Assembly (NCBI GenBank): GCA_900319795.1 | Contig: ONPU01000004.1 | Span: 48,848-112,847, forward strand | Length of the DNA stretch: 64,000 nucleotides | Direction of reading: 5' to 3' | From: an uncultured Eubacteriales bacterium | Lineage (GTDB): Bacteria; Bacillota; Clostridia; Lachnospirales; Lachnospiraceae | Shown here: one piece after another, positions 1 to 8,735 of the stretch | Layout of the letters: the number at the start of each line of letters is the position of its first letter | How positions within the stretch are numbered: position 1 is the stretch's first letter | Position numbers and translations under genes: made by a program | The notes under the pieces: model-generated | The model's input: only the letters and a program-made list of their open reading frames with translations | Database searches by the model: none | Told to the model about the DNA's origin: nothing

Positions 1-91
1 GATGTGCTCCGAGCTTTTCATAGAGATTGTAATGAGTCGCATGTCCGAAATAGTACTGATCCTGTTCTCCGAAGATATATTTATTTTCCAT
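1..91 (-). CDS. glgB: 1,4-alpha-glucan branching enzyme, N-terminal fragment (runs off window)
   Basis: Only the first 30 codons are present. The ATG complement lies at 89-91, 8 bases after an AAGGAG ribosome site, and the reading continues off the left edge. The visible peptide starts MENKYIFGEQDQ and includes FGHATHYNLYEKLGAH. This resembles the start of bacterial GlgB proteins, where a HY-x-LY-x-LGAH segment precedes the carbohydrate-binding module. GlgB makes alpha-1,6 branches in glycogen. A glycogen phosphorylase gene 22 kb away fits a glycogen-using cell. The call rests on a short N-terminus, so it is moderate; a longer read to the left would settle it. Confidence 0.6.
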   Translation of the reverse strand, partial: MENKYIFGEQDQYYFGHATHYNLYEKLGAH

Positions 92-157
92 GAGCCGCAC
101 TCCTTTATGGGATGGTGTAGTTTCTCCTACGGCAGAACTCACCGCACAGTTATAAAT

Positions 158-186
158 ATTATACGGTGAAGAGGCCTGTTTTGCAA
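158..186 (-). promoter_or_regulatory. Sigma-A-type promoter for glgB
   Basis: On the minus strand there is TTGCAA (181-186), a 17-base spacer and a perfect TATAAT (158-163). It lies about 67 bases before the glgB start and just after the terminator of the upstream gene. Confidence 0.6.
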
Positions 187-194
187 GACATGAC

Positions 195-221
195 AAAGGC
201 GCCGGGAAGCCCGGCACCCTT
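195..221 (-). terminator. Hairpin terminator after adenine deaminase gene
   Basis: A GC-rich inverted repeat (GCCGGG, loop AAG, CCCGGC, extended by AAGG/CCTT pairs) lies 10 bases past the stop codon of the leftward adenine deaminase gene. T-rich sequence follows on the minus strand. It separates that gene from glgB. Confidence 0.6.
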
Positions 222-231
222 GTGACTTTTC

Positions 232-1956
232 TCAAAGAAGCTGCCATTTTTTCACGTCGAATATGCCCCGCGGCGTGCAGCGGATTTCCGGGATCACCGG
301 AAGCGCCATAAAGCTTAGGGAAATGAACGGATCCATCGTCTTCGGGATCCCCATCTTGTAGGCTTTGTTCTTCATTTTCTTCAGCTTCTTGCTGACCGTG
401 CTGTAACTTCTGTCGGAAATAAGTCCCATAATCGGAAGCGCCAGCGTATCGAAGACCTCGCCATTTTCCACGATGGTATAACCGCCGCCGGTCCGTTCGA
501 GTTCCCGGACAGCTGTCAGGATATCCCTGTCATTGTCGCCGATCACGATGATGTTGTGGCTGTCGTGGGAGACAGAGGACGCGATGGCCCCTCCCTTTAA
601 GCCGAATCCGGAGATCGCGCCGACGCCGATCTTGCCTGTCGCGTGATGGCGCTCGAAGACCGCGATCTTGTCGATTTCCCCGTTCGGAGCGAAGATGCTT
701 TCCTCGGTTCCATCCTCTCCGGTCACAACTGTCGACGGCAGAACCACGTCCTTCCGCTCCGTCAGGATCTCGTACGGGATCATGCCGATGACCGGAAATG
801 GCTTTCCGTCTGCTTTAATCACGAGCTTCTTCGGATCGATCTCTGCCAGATGCACCGTGTTCATCAGTTCCGGCGGGCAGGGTTTCGGACGGATCTTCAG
901 GCGGTCATTGATCAGCTCTCCGTTGTAGAAGACCATCTGGGCATTGAAGTCCTTGAGCGAATCCCAGACCACGAGATCCGCGTCAAATCCCGGCGCCACC
1001 GCGCCGGTCCGGCGGAGTCCGTAGCAGCGCGCCGCCTGAATGGTCGCCATCTTCACGGCCGCGATCGGGCTGATGCCCATGCTGACCGCCTTCCTCACGT
1101 TGAAGTTGATGTCACCCTCCGCCATGATGTCTTCGATATGTTTGTCGTCCGTGCAGAAGCAGAAGCCTTCCGTATTGTCATTATGCTCCACAATGCCCTT
1201 GACGATCCGCTCGAGATTCCGCGCCGCGCTGCCCTCCCGGATATGGCAGGTCATGCCCATCGACCGCTCTTTCATAACATAATGGTAGCTCGACCCCTCA
1301 TGGTCGGTCGTAATGCCGGCCATCACATAGGCCGCGAGCTGCTCATCCGTAAGGCCCGGTGCGTGTCCGTCCTTGACCTTGCCGTCGAAAAGCTCCAGCT
1401 TCGCGTTCATCTTCGGGTCGCCGTTGATCACCGCGAAGCAGTCCATCACCTCACCGAGGCCCAGGACACGGCGGTTGCCGATATATTTTTCCATCTCTTT
1501 GGCGGTCAGGATCGCGCCGCTGTCGTCGATCTCGGTAGCCGGCACGCAGGAGGCGATCATGAAATACACATGAGCCGGAGAATCCTTCGTCTGGTCCAGC
1601 AGATAGTCAATGCCGACCGTTCCGGCGACATTGGCCGCCTCATGCGGGTCCACGATAAACGTCGTCGTCCCGTGCCTCGCCGCCTGGGAGATCAGGACCT
1701 GCGGATTCACCATCGTCGATTCCAGATGCAGATGCGCGTCAATAAATCCGCTCGTCACATACTGCCCCTTCAGGTCAATCTCCTCAATCCCTTCAAAATC
1801 GCCGATTCCGACGATCATGCCTTTCGTGATCGCGATATTTCCGTCTTCCACACGGTCCGTGAACACATTCACGATCTTCGCGTTCTTCAGCACCAGCTCC
1901 GCCTTATCCAGCTTCTGCGCCGCCCTCGAGCAGGCGATATACTTCTCCAGTTTCAT
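232..1956 (-). CDS. ade: Adenine deaminase
   Basis: 574 residues, the usual length for Ade-type adenine deaminase, an amidohydrolase that converts adenine to hypoxanthine and ammonia for purine salvage in the cytoplasm. Visible metal-site motifs are DAHLHLEST (HxH, about residues 74-82), VDPHEAAN (about 102-109) and FCTDDKHIED with the late Asp. The C-terminal domain carries GFGLKGGAIASSVSHDSHNI, typical of the family. The ATG at 1956 follows GGAGG with a 10-base gap. The gene stands alone, with a terminator after it. No purine riboswitch was recognised in the 270 bases upstream. Confidence 0.93.
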   Translation of the reverse strand: MKLEKYIACSRAAQKLDKAELVLKNAKIVNVFTDRVEDGNIAITKGMIVGIGDFEGIEEIDLKGQYVTSGFIDAHLHLESTMVNPQVLISQAARHGTTTFIVDPHEAANVAGTVGIDYLLDQTKDSPAHVYFMIASCVPATEIDDSGAILTAKEMEKYIGNRRVLGLGEVMDCFAVINGDPKMNAKLELFDGKVKDGHAPGLTDEQLAAYVMAGITTDHEGSSYHYVMKERSMGMTCHIREGSAARNLERIVKGIVEHNDNTEGFCFCTDDKHIEDIMAEGDINFNVRKAVSMGISPIAAVKMATIQAARCYGLRRTGAVAPGFDADLVVWDSLKDFNAQMVFYNGELINDRLKIRPKPCPPELMNTVHLAEIDPKKLVIKADGKPFPVIGMIPYEILTERKDVVLPSTVVTGEDGTEESIFAPNGEIDKIAVFERHHATGKIGVGAISGFGLKGGAIASSVSHDSHNIIVIGDNDRDILTAVRELERTGGGYTIVENGEVFDTLALPIMGLISDRSYSTVSKKLKKMKNKAYKMGIPKTMDPFISLSFMALPVIPEIRCTPRGIFDVKKWQLL

Positions 1957-2012
1957 ATTCTGTTTTCCTCCTTCAGCTCTCGTATCCGTCCCGCCAAAGT
2001 TGTTTGAATATG

Positions 2013-2018
2013 ATTATA
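2013..2018 (-). promoter_or_regulatory. Probable -10 element of the ade promoter
   Basis: A perfect TATAAT on the minus strand, 57 bases before the ade start. Only a weak -35 (TTTCAG, 16-base spacer) is visible, so the promoter is tentative. Confidence 0.35.
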
Positions 2019-2229
2019 GCACGTCCCGAAATGTCTGAAAATAAGGAATGTACCAATGGTGCAGCCCCTTGTAAATGCCGATTTCATATGGTACGATAGT
2101 GCTTCATACCCCGAAATCGCTTTAAAAATTAACAGAATTGCGATATCGAAAGTGGAGCTGAGGACCATTGTATCCCTCGCGTCGCTTAGTCATTGAATTG
2201 CAAACTTCGCATACAAGCAGGACCGAAAT

Positions 2230-3612
2230 ATGAAAACGAATTTACTCGACAGAAAGTTTATCTCCCGCACCCTCACGATCGCCATCCCGATCATGCTGCA
2301 GAACGGCGTCACCAACCTCGTTAACATGCTCGACAACATCATGGTCGGGCGCGTCGGCACGGACGCCATGACCGGCGTCGCGATCATCAACCAGCTGATG
2401 TTCGTGTGGATCCTCTGCATCTTCGGAGGCCTCTCCGGCATCGGCATCTTTACCGCGCAGTATTTCGGAAAGGGCGACAACAAGGGCGTCCGCGACACGT
2501 TCCGCCTGCAGGTGCTCCTCTCGCTGCTCCTCACGGCCGCGGGCTTTATCATTCTGAAAATGTTCCACCCGGCCCTCATCAATCTCTACATGCATGAGGA
2601 CGGCGGCGGCGGAAATATCGCCGCCACTATGGAAAGTGCCGTCTCCTACCTGAACGCCATCTATTTCGGGCTCATCCCGTTTGCCCTGGCGCAGGCCTAT
2701 TCCAATACGATGCGCTCCGTGGGAGAAACCGTGGATCCGATGCGGGCTTCCATCCTCGCGGTCATCGTCAACCTGGTCGGCAACTATGTCCTCATTTACG
2801 GAAAATTCGGTGCCCCGGCCCTCGGCGTGGTCGGCGCGGCAATCGCGACGAACATCTCCCGTTTCGTGGAGCTCGGGTATCTGGTGATCCGTACACATTT
2901 AAATACCAAAAAATATCCGTTCATCGTGGGAGCCTACGCGTCCTTCTCCGTTCCGGGAAGGCTTGTGAAAAACTGCGTCATCAAAGGCACTCCGCTGCTC
3001 ATCAACGAGGCCCTCTGGTCCGCCGGCGAGGCCGTACAGACGCAGATCTTCTCAAGAAGAGGCCTTTCGGTTGTCTCCGCTCTCAACATTTCCATGACGA
3101 TCGGCGAAGTTTTCAACGTCGCCTTCATCGCGATGGGAAGCGCGACGGCCATCATCATCGGGCAGGAGCTCGGCGCTTTCGGACGCACGGATCCGGAGCG
3201 GGTGAAGCGGGACGCCTGGCGCCTGACCTGGTACTCCGTCATTCTCTGCGTCCTGTCGGGGCTCCTGCTCTTCGTGGTCTCCGGCATTTTCCCGATGATC
3301 TACAACACCTCCGGCGACATCCGCGAACTGGCCGCGGGCTTCATCCGCATCAACGCCCTGTTCATGCCGATGTACGCCTTTGAAAATGCGGCCTACTTCA
3401 CGATCCGCTCGGGCGGCAAGACGATCATCACGTTCTTCTTCGACTCCTGCTTCACCTGGCTGGCGTCGATTCCGCTGTCGTACGCGCTCGTGACATTTAC
3501 CGCGATGCCGATCCTCATGCTCCTCGCCTGCGTGAAACTGATCGAGCTTGTAAAATGTGCCATCGGCGCCTTCCTCATGCAGAAGGGCATCTGGATCAAC
3601 GACATCACGTAA
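2230..3612 (+). CDS. MATE family multidrug/sodium antiporter-type exporter
   Basis: 460 residues with about 12 hydrophobic segments arranged as two six-helix halves, as in MATE exporters, which use Na+ or H+ gradients to expel cationic compounds. Family-typical segments are PIMLQNGVTNLVNMLDNIMVGR near the N-terminus (first half: PIMLQNGVTNLVNMLDN) and GTDAMTGVAI. The second half contains NEALWSAGEAVQTQIFSRRG. The start at 2230 has only a weak ribosome site (CAGGA). The gene is divergent from ade with about 270 bases between them. The substrate cannot be read from the sequence. Confidence 0.88.
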   Translation: MKTNLLDRKFISRTLTIAIPIMLQNGVTNLVNMLDNIMVGRVGTDAMTGVAIINQLMFVWILCIFGGLSGIGIFTAQYFGKGDNKGVRDTFRLQVLLSLLLTAAGFIILKMFHPALINLYMHEDGGGGNIAATMESAVSYLNAIYFGLIPFALAQAYSNTMRSVGETVDPMRASILAVIVNLVGNYVLIYGKFGAPALGVVGAAIATNISRFVELGYLVIRTHLNTKKYPFIVGAYASFSVPGRLVKNCVIKGTPLLINEALWSAGEAVQTQIFSRRGLSVVSALNISMTIGEVFNVAFIAMGSATAIIIGQELGAFGRTDPERVKRDAWRLTWYSVILCVLSGLLLFVVSGIFPMIYNTSGDIRELAAGFIRINALFMPMYAFENAAYFTIRSGGKTIITFFFDSCFTWLASIPLSYALVTFTAMPILMLLACVKLIELVKCAIGAFLMQKGIWINDIT

Positions 3613-3689
3613 AATGGCTCACAAGCATCACCACCAGCAAACCTCAAAATAGCAATCTGCCATTTTGAAAAGATTTTTGTAAAATATAC

Positions 3690-3718
3690 TTGACATACTG
3701 CATTTCACGATGTACTAT
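3690..3718 (+). promoter_or_regulatory. Strong sigma-A promoter for the membrane protein/XRE pair
   Basis: Perfect TTGACA (3690-3695), 17-base spacer, TACTAT (3713-3718). It lies 100 bases before the gene at 3820. A short hairpin-forming stretch (GCCCT...AGGGC, about 3784-3799) lies in the leader. Confidence 0.65.
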
Positions 3719-3819
3719 TGTGTCAGATCAAGGGAACAGCGCAGCCCCTTCAATGACACAAAAACATTTATCCAATAAAAAAAGCCCTCATAAAGGGCAT
3801 AAAGGAAAGAAGGTACATC

Positions 3820-4332
3820 ATGAACGCAAAATCAGCAGGAGTCCTCGTCGGAATCGTTATCGGACTTATCGTTTCATTTTTCGCGATCAAATTTTTCAAC
3901 AGAGACGGAAAGATCCGCACCGAATATGATGAAATGCAGGAAATTATCCGCGGCAAGGCCTATCGGATCGCGTTCTTCACCCTGGTGATCGCCCTCGCGA
4001 TTCTCCTCGTCCTCGATATCATGGAGGTCGCGCTTCCGATGACGAACTCCGTCCTCTATTTCGGGCTCATCGTCATCGGCATCGCGGTTCAGGCCGGTTA
4101 CAGCATCCTCAACGGTGCCTACTTCGGACTCAACAACAATAAGGCGAAGTTCTGGGGCGTCATGATCACGGTCACGGTTATCAATCTTCTGGTCTCCATC
4201 ATGGCGATCGTATCCGGCAGAATGGTTGTCGACGGAAAACTTCAGGACCCGTGCATCAATCTGCTGTGCGCCGCTCTCTGCGGAGTCATCGCAATCTTCT
4301 CCGTCATTCCGAAAAAAGCCGACGAAGAATAA
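3820..4332 (+). CDS. Small membrane protein of unknown function, paired with XRE regulator
   Basis: 170 residues with about five hydrophobic helices (residues roughly 5-26, 46-72, 76-98, 108-132, 143-162). A charged loop between the first two contains RTEYDEMQEIIRGKAY. No catalytic motif is seen. The ATG follows AAAGAAGG by 7 bases. The next gene, 19 bases downstream, encodes a tiny XRE regulator. Such membrane protein/small XRE pairs are common in Clostridia, where the regulator probably controls the pair. The function of the membrane protein is unknown. Confidence 0.8.
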   Translation: MNAKSAGVLVGIVIGLIVSFFAIKFFNRDGKIRTEYDEMQEIIRGKAYRIAFFTLVIALAILLVLDIMEVALPMTNSVLYFGLIVIGIAVQAGYSILNGAYFGLNNNKAKFWGVMITVTVINLLVSIMAIVSGRMVVDGKLQDPCINLLCAALCGVIAIFSVIPKKADEE

Positions 4333-4351
4333 GGGAAAGCAGGTAAATGCT

Positions 4352-4549
4352 ATGAAAAATCTGAAATTAAAAGCAGCGCGGGCCGGCCTGGATCTTTCCC
4401 AGGACGACCTCGCGAAAAGAGTCGGCGTCTCACGCCAGACAATCAGTGCCATCGAAAAGGGCGACTACAACCCGACCATCAATCTCTGTATCAAAATCTG
4501 CAAGGAGCTGGGCAAAACCCTCGACGAGCTGTTCTGGCAGGAAGACTGA
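4352..4549 (+). CDS. Small XRE-family transcriptional regulator
   Basis: 65 residues, nearly all of them one helix-turn-helix domain: LSQDDLAKRVGVSRQTISAI followed by EKGDYNPTINLCIKICKELG. The C-terminus TLDELFWQED is typical of the short single-domain YozG-like regulators. I chose the ATG at 4352 over an upstream in-frame start. It directly precedes the domain and follows GGGAAAGCAGG, and the longer form would overlap the preceding gene. It is probably cotranscribed with the membrane protein gene. It may repress its own operon; no operator was identified. Confidence 0.85.
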   Translation: MKNLKLKAARAGLDLSQDDLAKRVGVSRQTISAIEKGDYNPTINLCIKICKELGKTLDELFWQED

Positions 4550-4569
4550 AAGCATCTCACAGCAAGTCT

Positions 4570-5907
4570 TCAAAAAGCGAAACCCGAATCAAATACTCCA
4601 TTATTCTCTGCCGGAGTGCCGAAAAACCGTTCGGCATTCCGGTAACTGACGTCTTTGACCATTTCTCCTAAGGTTTCCTCATCCGCCGGGTAAAGCCCCT
4701 CTTCTACGAGTCTTCCCAGCTTCGCGCACATGATTCTCCGGAAATATTCATGCCGGACAAATGACGTAAAGCTTCTGGAATCCGTCAGCATCCCCACAGA
4801 GGCGGCAAATGCGCCGGTCTCCATCAGTTCATCAATCTGGGCGGTAATCCCGCGAATATGATCGTTCAGCCACCACGCGGCACCGAACTGCACCTTGGGT
4901 GCGAAGCAGCCCGCCATCGTCGAAAGCATTGTATTGTCCGACGGATGGAGGTTATAGAGAATGGTGCGCGGAAGGGAGCCGACATTTTCCAGATCTCCCA
5001 AAAAAGCCGCGATTGCTTTCGGATCCGTCATGGAACCGACGCTGTCTCCTCCGGCATCCGGCCCGAAGAGCTCCATGAGCCTCGGAGAGTTGTTCCGGAT
5101 CGCGCCGAGATGCAGCTGCATCACAATGCCCTGCTTCGCGTACGCGCAGCCGAGAGTCCGCATCAGCCCAGAAAAATCCCGGTCTTCCGAACTGTATGGA
5201 AATACTCCGAAACCGTGGTCCGAGACCAGGCATCCATTTTCCCGGAAATAATCCAGCGAGCGGATCAGTGCTTCCGTGATGTCCTTCGCGTGATATTTCT
5301 CACACAATTCTTTCGCCGCCTGCCCGGACGGATCACTCAGATACCGGTCCGGCCGGAAGGATGGACAGACTTTAAACGGAATCGAAGGATCTTCCGCTAT
5401 TCTTTTATGCCATTTCAGTGAGTCCCCCGGATCATCGGTCGTGCAGAGCACTTTGACGTTCATTTTTTCAAGAAGAGACACCGCGTCAAACCCTTCTCCG
5501 CGCATCATCTCTTCCGTCTGTTCCCATACGGCCCGCGCGTTTTTCGGGCACAGCACTTCGTGAATGCCGAAATATCTCTGAAGCTCAAGGTGCGTCCAGT
5601 GGTAAAGCGGGCTGCCCGCAAGGCGGGGCAGGACCTGAGCCCATTTTTCAAACTTTTCGTACGGTTCGGCTTCTCCCGTGATGTAGAATTCCTCTACGCT
5701 GTTCGCCCTCATCGCGCGCCATTTGTAGTGATCTCCTTCAAGCCAAAGCTCCGCGAGATTGGAAAAGCGGCGGTGCTCCGCGATATCTTTCGGGGAAAGG
5801 TGATTGTGGTAATCAAAAATGGGCATCTGCTCCGCGTAATTGTGATAAAGCGTGCGTGCCGTTTCCGTATCCAGAAGGAACTCGCTGTCCATAAACGTGT
5901 GCGTCAT
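4570..5907 (-). CDS. uxaC: Glucuronate isomerase (uronate isomerase)
   Basis: 445 residues, slightly shorter than the usual 460-470. Uronate isomerase interconverts D-glucuronate and D-fructuronate (also galacturonate/tagaturonate). Family marks are the N-terminal FDYHNHLSPKDIAE (metal-site HxH), LCTTDDPGDSLKWHK, MQLHLGAIRNN, YNLHPSDN, AAWWLNDHIRG and MLTDSRSFTSFVRHEYFRR. It is the last gene of the leftward sugar-acid operon. Its ATG overlaps the stop of the larA-like gene by 4 bases (ATGA), which implies translational coupling, and GGAGAGG precedes it. A beta-glucuronidase gene nearby would supply glucuronate. Confidence 0.95.
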   Translation of the reverse strand: MTHTFMDSEFLLDTETARTLYHNYAEQMPIFDYHNHLSPKDIAEHRRFSNLAELWLEGDHYKWRAMRANSVEEFYITGEAEPYEKFEKWAQVLPRLAGSPLYHWTHLELQRYFGIHEVLCPKNARAVWEQTEEMMRGEGFDAVSLLEKMNVKVLCTTDDPGDSLKWHKRIAEDPSIPFKVCPSFRPDRYLSDPSGQAAKELCEKYHAKDITEALIRSLDYFRENGCLVSDHGFGVFPYSSEDRDFSGLMRTLGCAYAKQGIVMQLHLGAIRNNSPRLMELFGPDAGGDSVGSMTDPKAIAAFLGDLENVGSLPRTILYNLHPSDNTMLSTMAGCFAPKVQFGAAWWLNDHIRGITAQIDELMETGAFAASVGMLTDSRSFTSFVRHEYFRRIMCAKLGRLVEEGLYPADEETLGEMVKDVSYRNAERFFGTPAENNGVFDSGFAF

Positions 5908-7181
5908 TGTTCAAACCTCTCCCTGTCAATCCAAAGTCCCAGAGCGGGATTCGGAATGTAGAAGATTTCCTCGCCGTCCACGGTGTTGTAACCGTAACGG
6001 AGTTTTGAGGGATCATAGCGTTTTACGGTCTCGTCATAAGAGGCGGCCCGGAAGCCGACATGTTCAATTTCTTCAGCCGTAATATTTTTCACAGCATAAG
6101 TAATGTCGAAGCGTCCGTCCGAAGAGCCGTGGATCAGGTGCGCCGCGGCGCCCATATTGGCGCGGAGGTCTTCATTTTCCGCTTTCCGGAACTGTTCCAG
6201 AATCTTCATTCTTCCGCGGTAGCCGTACTTCCGGATCAGCCGGTCGCACTCGCTGTCCTCGCCGAAACGCTCGACGCCGGGTGCCAGAATCACCAGTTCG
6301 CCGCCGTCCGCCATCATCATGCGGGTCCGGTAAATGGCCTTATTGCCGAGCCAGGTGCTCTGAAACTCCGAAGGATCGAGGTAAACCACGCATTTTCGGA
6401 CTCCGTGCTCCACGAAATCGATGTTCTTCTCCTGCGCCGTCTTCACGGCTTCGGTCAGGCATTCCCTGCCCTCTCCGATGAAGAGGCCGTGTGTGCGGAT
6501 CGTCCCGCCGGGCGCCGTCGTTACGGTCAGCACCCACAGAAGCGGCAGGTTTTTTAGAAAATGGTCCGTCCCGTAGTCAAACAGCTTCCGCACCGGCGTG
6601 TGATCCCGCCCCATCATGCGTTCCATGCCGTACACGGCACCGATCATATGGGATTTGTTGATCATCTCGCTTCCGCCCGCGCCGACGAACAGATTTTTCG
6701 CGTGATTGGACATACCAATCACTTCATGGGGCACCACCTGCCCGGGACTGATGATCAGGTCGTATCCGCCTTCCGCGACTCTTCTGTTCAGCTCCACGCT
6801 CACCGCGTCCTTAAAGAGCCCTTCGGTAATCTCCGACACATAGTCCGCCGGCACTTCTCCGAGCGTAATCACATCCCGTCTCCAGTCATGGACAAAAAAG
6901 CGTTCAAACGGAATATCCCCAAACATGCGCTCACACTGTTCCCGCGTCATCGGCGCGTGCGTGCCCAGCGTCGGCATCACATCGACTTCCGCCCCGCGCC
7001 TGGTCAGTTCATGGTAATAGATATTTGTAATAAGCCCCGCATTTGAATGAAATCTCGTAAAGTCCGGCGGAAGAATAAGAGCCTTCCGCACAGACCTCCC
7101 CTCTATGGATTTCAAAAGCGCTCCGCGGATCTCCTCGTCCTTCAGCCCGTTTTCGTCATTTGCCCGGATATACAGTTCCAC
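5904..7181 (-). CDS. LarA-family nickel-dependent racemase/epimerase, possible D-mannonate/D-gluconate 2-epimerase
   Basis: 425 residues, the usual LarA length. It has the N-terminal PPDFTRFHSNAG segment (like the DxTRP motif), LGTHAPMT, ISPGQVVPHEVIGMSNHAKN with a candidate cofactor-bearing Lys, and GAGGSEMINKSHMIG. LarA enzymes use a nickel-pincer nucleotide for hydride transfer at the alpha carbon of 2-hydroxy acids. Lactate is not the obvious substrate here, because both neighbours act on sugar acids. C2 epimerisation of mannonate to gluconate would link the upstream oxidoreductase to 6-phosphogluconate dehydrogenase. The start is GTG at 7181, after GAGGG. The gene lies 31 bases after gnd and overlaps uxaC by 4. 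Family assignment is firm; substrate is inferred. Confidence 0.85.
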   Translation of the reverse strand: MELYIRANDENGLKDEEIRGALLKSIEGRSVRKALILPPDFTRFHSNAGLITNIYYHELTRRGAEVDVMPTLGTHAPMTREQCERMFGDIPFERFFVHDWRRDVITLGEVPADYVSEITEGLFKDAVSVELNRRVAEGGYDLIISPGQVVPHEVIGMSNHAKNLFVGAGGSEMINKSHMIGAVYGMERMMGRDHTPVRKLFDYGTDHFLKNLPLLWVLTVTTAPGGTIRTHGLFIGEGRECLTEAVKTAQEKNIDFVEHGVRKCVVYLDPSEFQSTWLGNKAIYRTRMMMADGGELVILAPGVERFGEDSECDRLIRKYGYRGRMKILEQFRKAENEDLRANMGAAAHLIHGSSDGRFDITYAVKNITAEEIEHVGFRAASYDETVKRYDPSKLRYGYNTVDGEEIFYIPNPALGLWIDRERFEQ

Positions 7182-7212
7182 TTTGCAAATCCCTCTTTTT
7201 TAACGTGAAATG

Positions 7213-8649
7213 TTACGCGTTGTAAACCGTCGACGCGACGTCCCCGCCGTGCCCGGTCCAGTCGGTATGGAAAAACTCGCCGCGCGGCGCGTCCGTCCTC
7301 TCATACATATGTGCCCCGAAATAATCCCTCTGCGCCTGCAGCAGGTTGGCCGGCAGCCGTTCGCTCGTATAGCCGTCGAACCACTGAAGAGCGGAACTCA
7401 TCGCCGGCATCGGGATGCCCGCCTTCACGGCATAGGCGACGACCTCTCTCCACGAAGAAACAAGTGTTTTCATCACATTGCTGAAGTACTCGTCCTTCAG
7501 AAGATTCGTCAATTCCGGATTCTTCTCATAAGCTTCCTTGATTTTTCCAAGAAATGCGCTCCGGATGATGCATCCGCCTCTCCACATGAGCGCAATGCCG
7601 CCGAAATTGAGGTTCCACTCATGGCTTACCGCCGCGCTTCTCATCAGCATATAGCCCTGTGTATAGGAAATGATCTTGCTCGCAAAAAGCGCTTTGCGGA
7701 CCGCTTCGACAAATGCCTCCCTGTCCCCTTCAAACTCCGGAATCTCCCTCGGGAACAGCTCCGCCGCTTCCACGCGCTCGTCTTTTTGCGCCGACAGGCA
7801 TCTTGCCAGAACCGCTTCGGTAATAAGCGTGAGCGGCACTGCTTCATTCAGGGCTTCGATGCCGGTCCATTTGCCGGTGCCTTTCTGGCCGGCGCGGTCG
7901 AGGATCCGATCCACTTCCGCATTTCCCTGTCCGTCACGGTAAGCCAGAATGTCGGCCGTAATCTGAATGAGATAGCTGTCGAGCTCGGTCTCGTTCCATT
8001 TCCTGAAAACGGCGCTCATCTCGTCGTTTGTCATTTTCAGGCCGTCCCGCATCAGCTGGTACGCTTCGCAGATGAGCTGCATGTCGCCGTACTCGATGCC
8101 GTTGTGTACCATTTTCACAAAATGACCCGCTCCGTTCTCCCCTACCCAGTCGCAGCAGGGTTCATCTCCGTTCACTTTCGCGCAAATCGCCTGAAAGATC
8201 GGTTTCACATACGGCCAGGCTTCCGCCGAGCCGCCCGGCATCATGCTCGGCCCGTGGAGCGCGCCCTCTTCGCCGCCGGACACGCCGCATCCGATGAAAC
8301 GGAGCCCTTTGCTCTCCACATAAGCCGTGCGCCGGATCGTGTCCGGATAGTGGCTGTTGCCGCCATCAATGATGATGTCCCCCTCTTCCAGAACGGGAAT
8401 CAGCTGCTCGATCAGGTCGTCGACCGGCTTCCCGGCCCACACCATCAGAAACACTTTCCTCGGCTTCACCAGATTCTCTCTCAGCTCCTCCGGCGTGCGG
8501 CACGGAACGAAGCCTTCCTCCGCCATCTTTTCCACGCGCTCCGCCGACAGGTCATACACTGCTACGGAAAAGCCCTTCGACTGCATATTTTTCGCGAGAT
8601 TGCTCCCCATCACGCCGAGGCCGATCATCGCAATATCCGCTTTACTCAT
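7213..8649 (-). CDS. gnd: 6-phosphogluconate dehydrogenase, decarboxylating
   Basis: 478 residues from the ATG at 8649, matching the family's 465-480. It oxidises and decarboxylates 6-phosphogluconate to ribulose-5-phosphate. Visible motifs are the Rossmann IGLGVMGSNLAKNM (residues 7-20), DGGNSHYPDT, GVSGGEEGALHGPSMMPGG and the catalytic KMVHNGIEYGDMQLICEAY. The C-terminal region contains AQRDYFGAHMYERTD. An in-frame extension to 8739 would run through a palindromic repeat; the ATG at 8649 with GGAGGGAG before it is the better start. The placing inside a glucuronate operon suggests it drains glucuronate-derived gluconate into the pentose phosphate pathway. Confidence 0.95.
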   Translation of the reverse strand: MSKADIAMIGLGVMGSNLAKNMQSKGFSVAVYDLSAERVEKMAEEGFVPCRTPEELRENLVKPRKVFLMVWAGKPVDDLIEQLIPVLEEGDIIIDGGNSHYPDTIRRTAYVESKGLRFIGCGVSGGEEGALHGPSMMPGGSAEAWPYVKPIFQAICAKVNGDEPCCDWVGENGAGHFVKMVHNGIEYGDMQLICEAYQLMRDGLKMTNDEMSAVFRKWNETELDSYLIQITADILAYRDGQGNAEVDRILDRAGQKGTGKWTGIEALNEAVPLTLITEAVLARCLSAQKDERVEAAELFPREIPEFEGDREAFVEAVRKALFASKIISYTQGYMLMRSAAVSHEWNLNFGGIALMWRGGCIIRSAFLGKIKEAYEKNPELTNLLKDEYFSNVMKTLVSSWREVVAYAVKAGIPMPAMSSALQWFDGYTSERLPANLLQAQRDYFGAHMYERTDAPRGEFFHTDWTGHGGDVASTVYNA

Positions 8650-8662
8650 ATCTCCCTCCGAT

Positions 8663-8726
8663 AAGACACCAGGGACAGTCCCTGCTGTCTGGTAAACCAG
8701 ACAGTGGGGACTGTCCCCACTGTCTG
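8663..8726. repeat. GGGGACAGTCCC palindromic repeat, copy 1 (between SDR and gnd genes)
   Basis: An imperfect palindrome of two roughly 30-base arms (AAGACACCAGGGACAGTCCC ... ACTGTCTG) around TAAA. It fills the gap between two genes of the operon, so transcripts would carry a long hairpin just before the gnd ribosome site. Relatives lie at 45711, 58260, 59677, 60855 and 63870. Confidence 0.85.
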
Positions 8727-8735
8727 ATATCGTTT

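Noticed and set aside
1953-2168. 71-codon minus-strand frame upstream of ade
   Set aside because: It covers the ade promoter and ribosome site, lacks its own start signal and has no family resemblance.
1957-2229. Purine riboswitch upstream of ade
   Set aside because: I could not find the conserved loop sequences or a three-stem arrangement; only a -10 element is visible.
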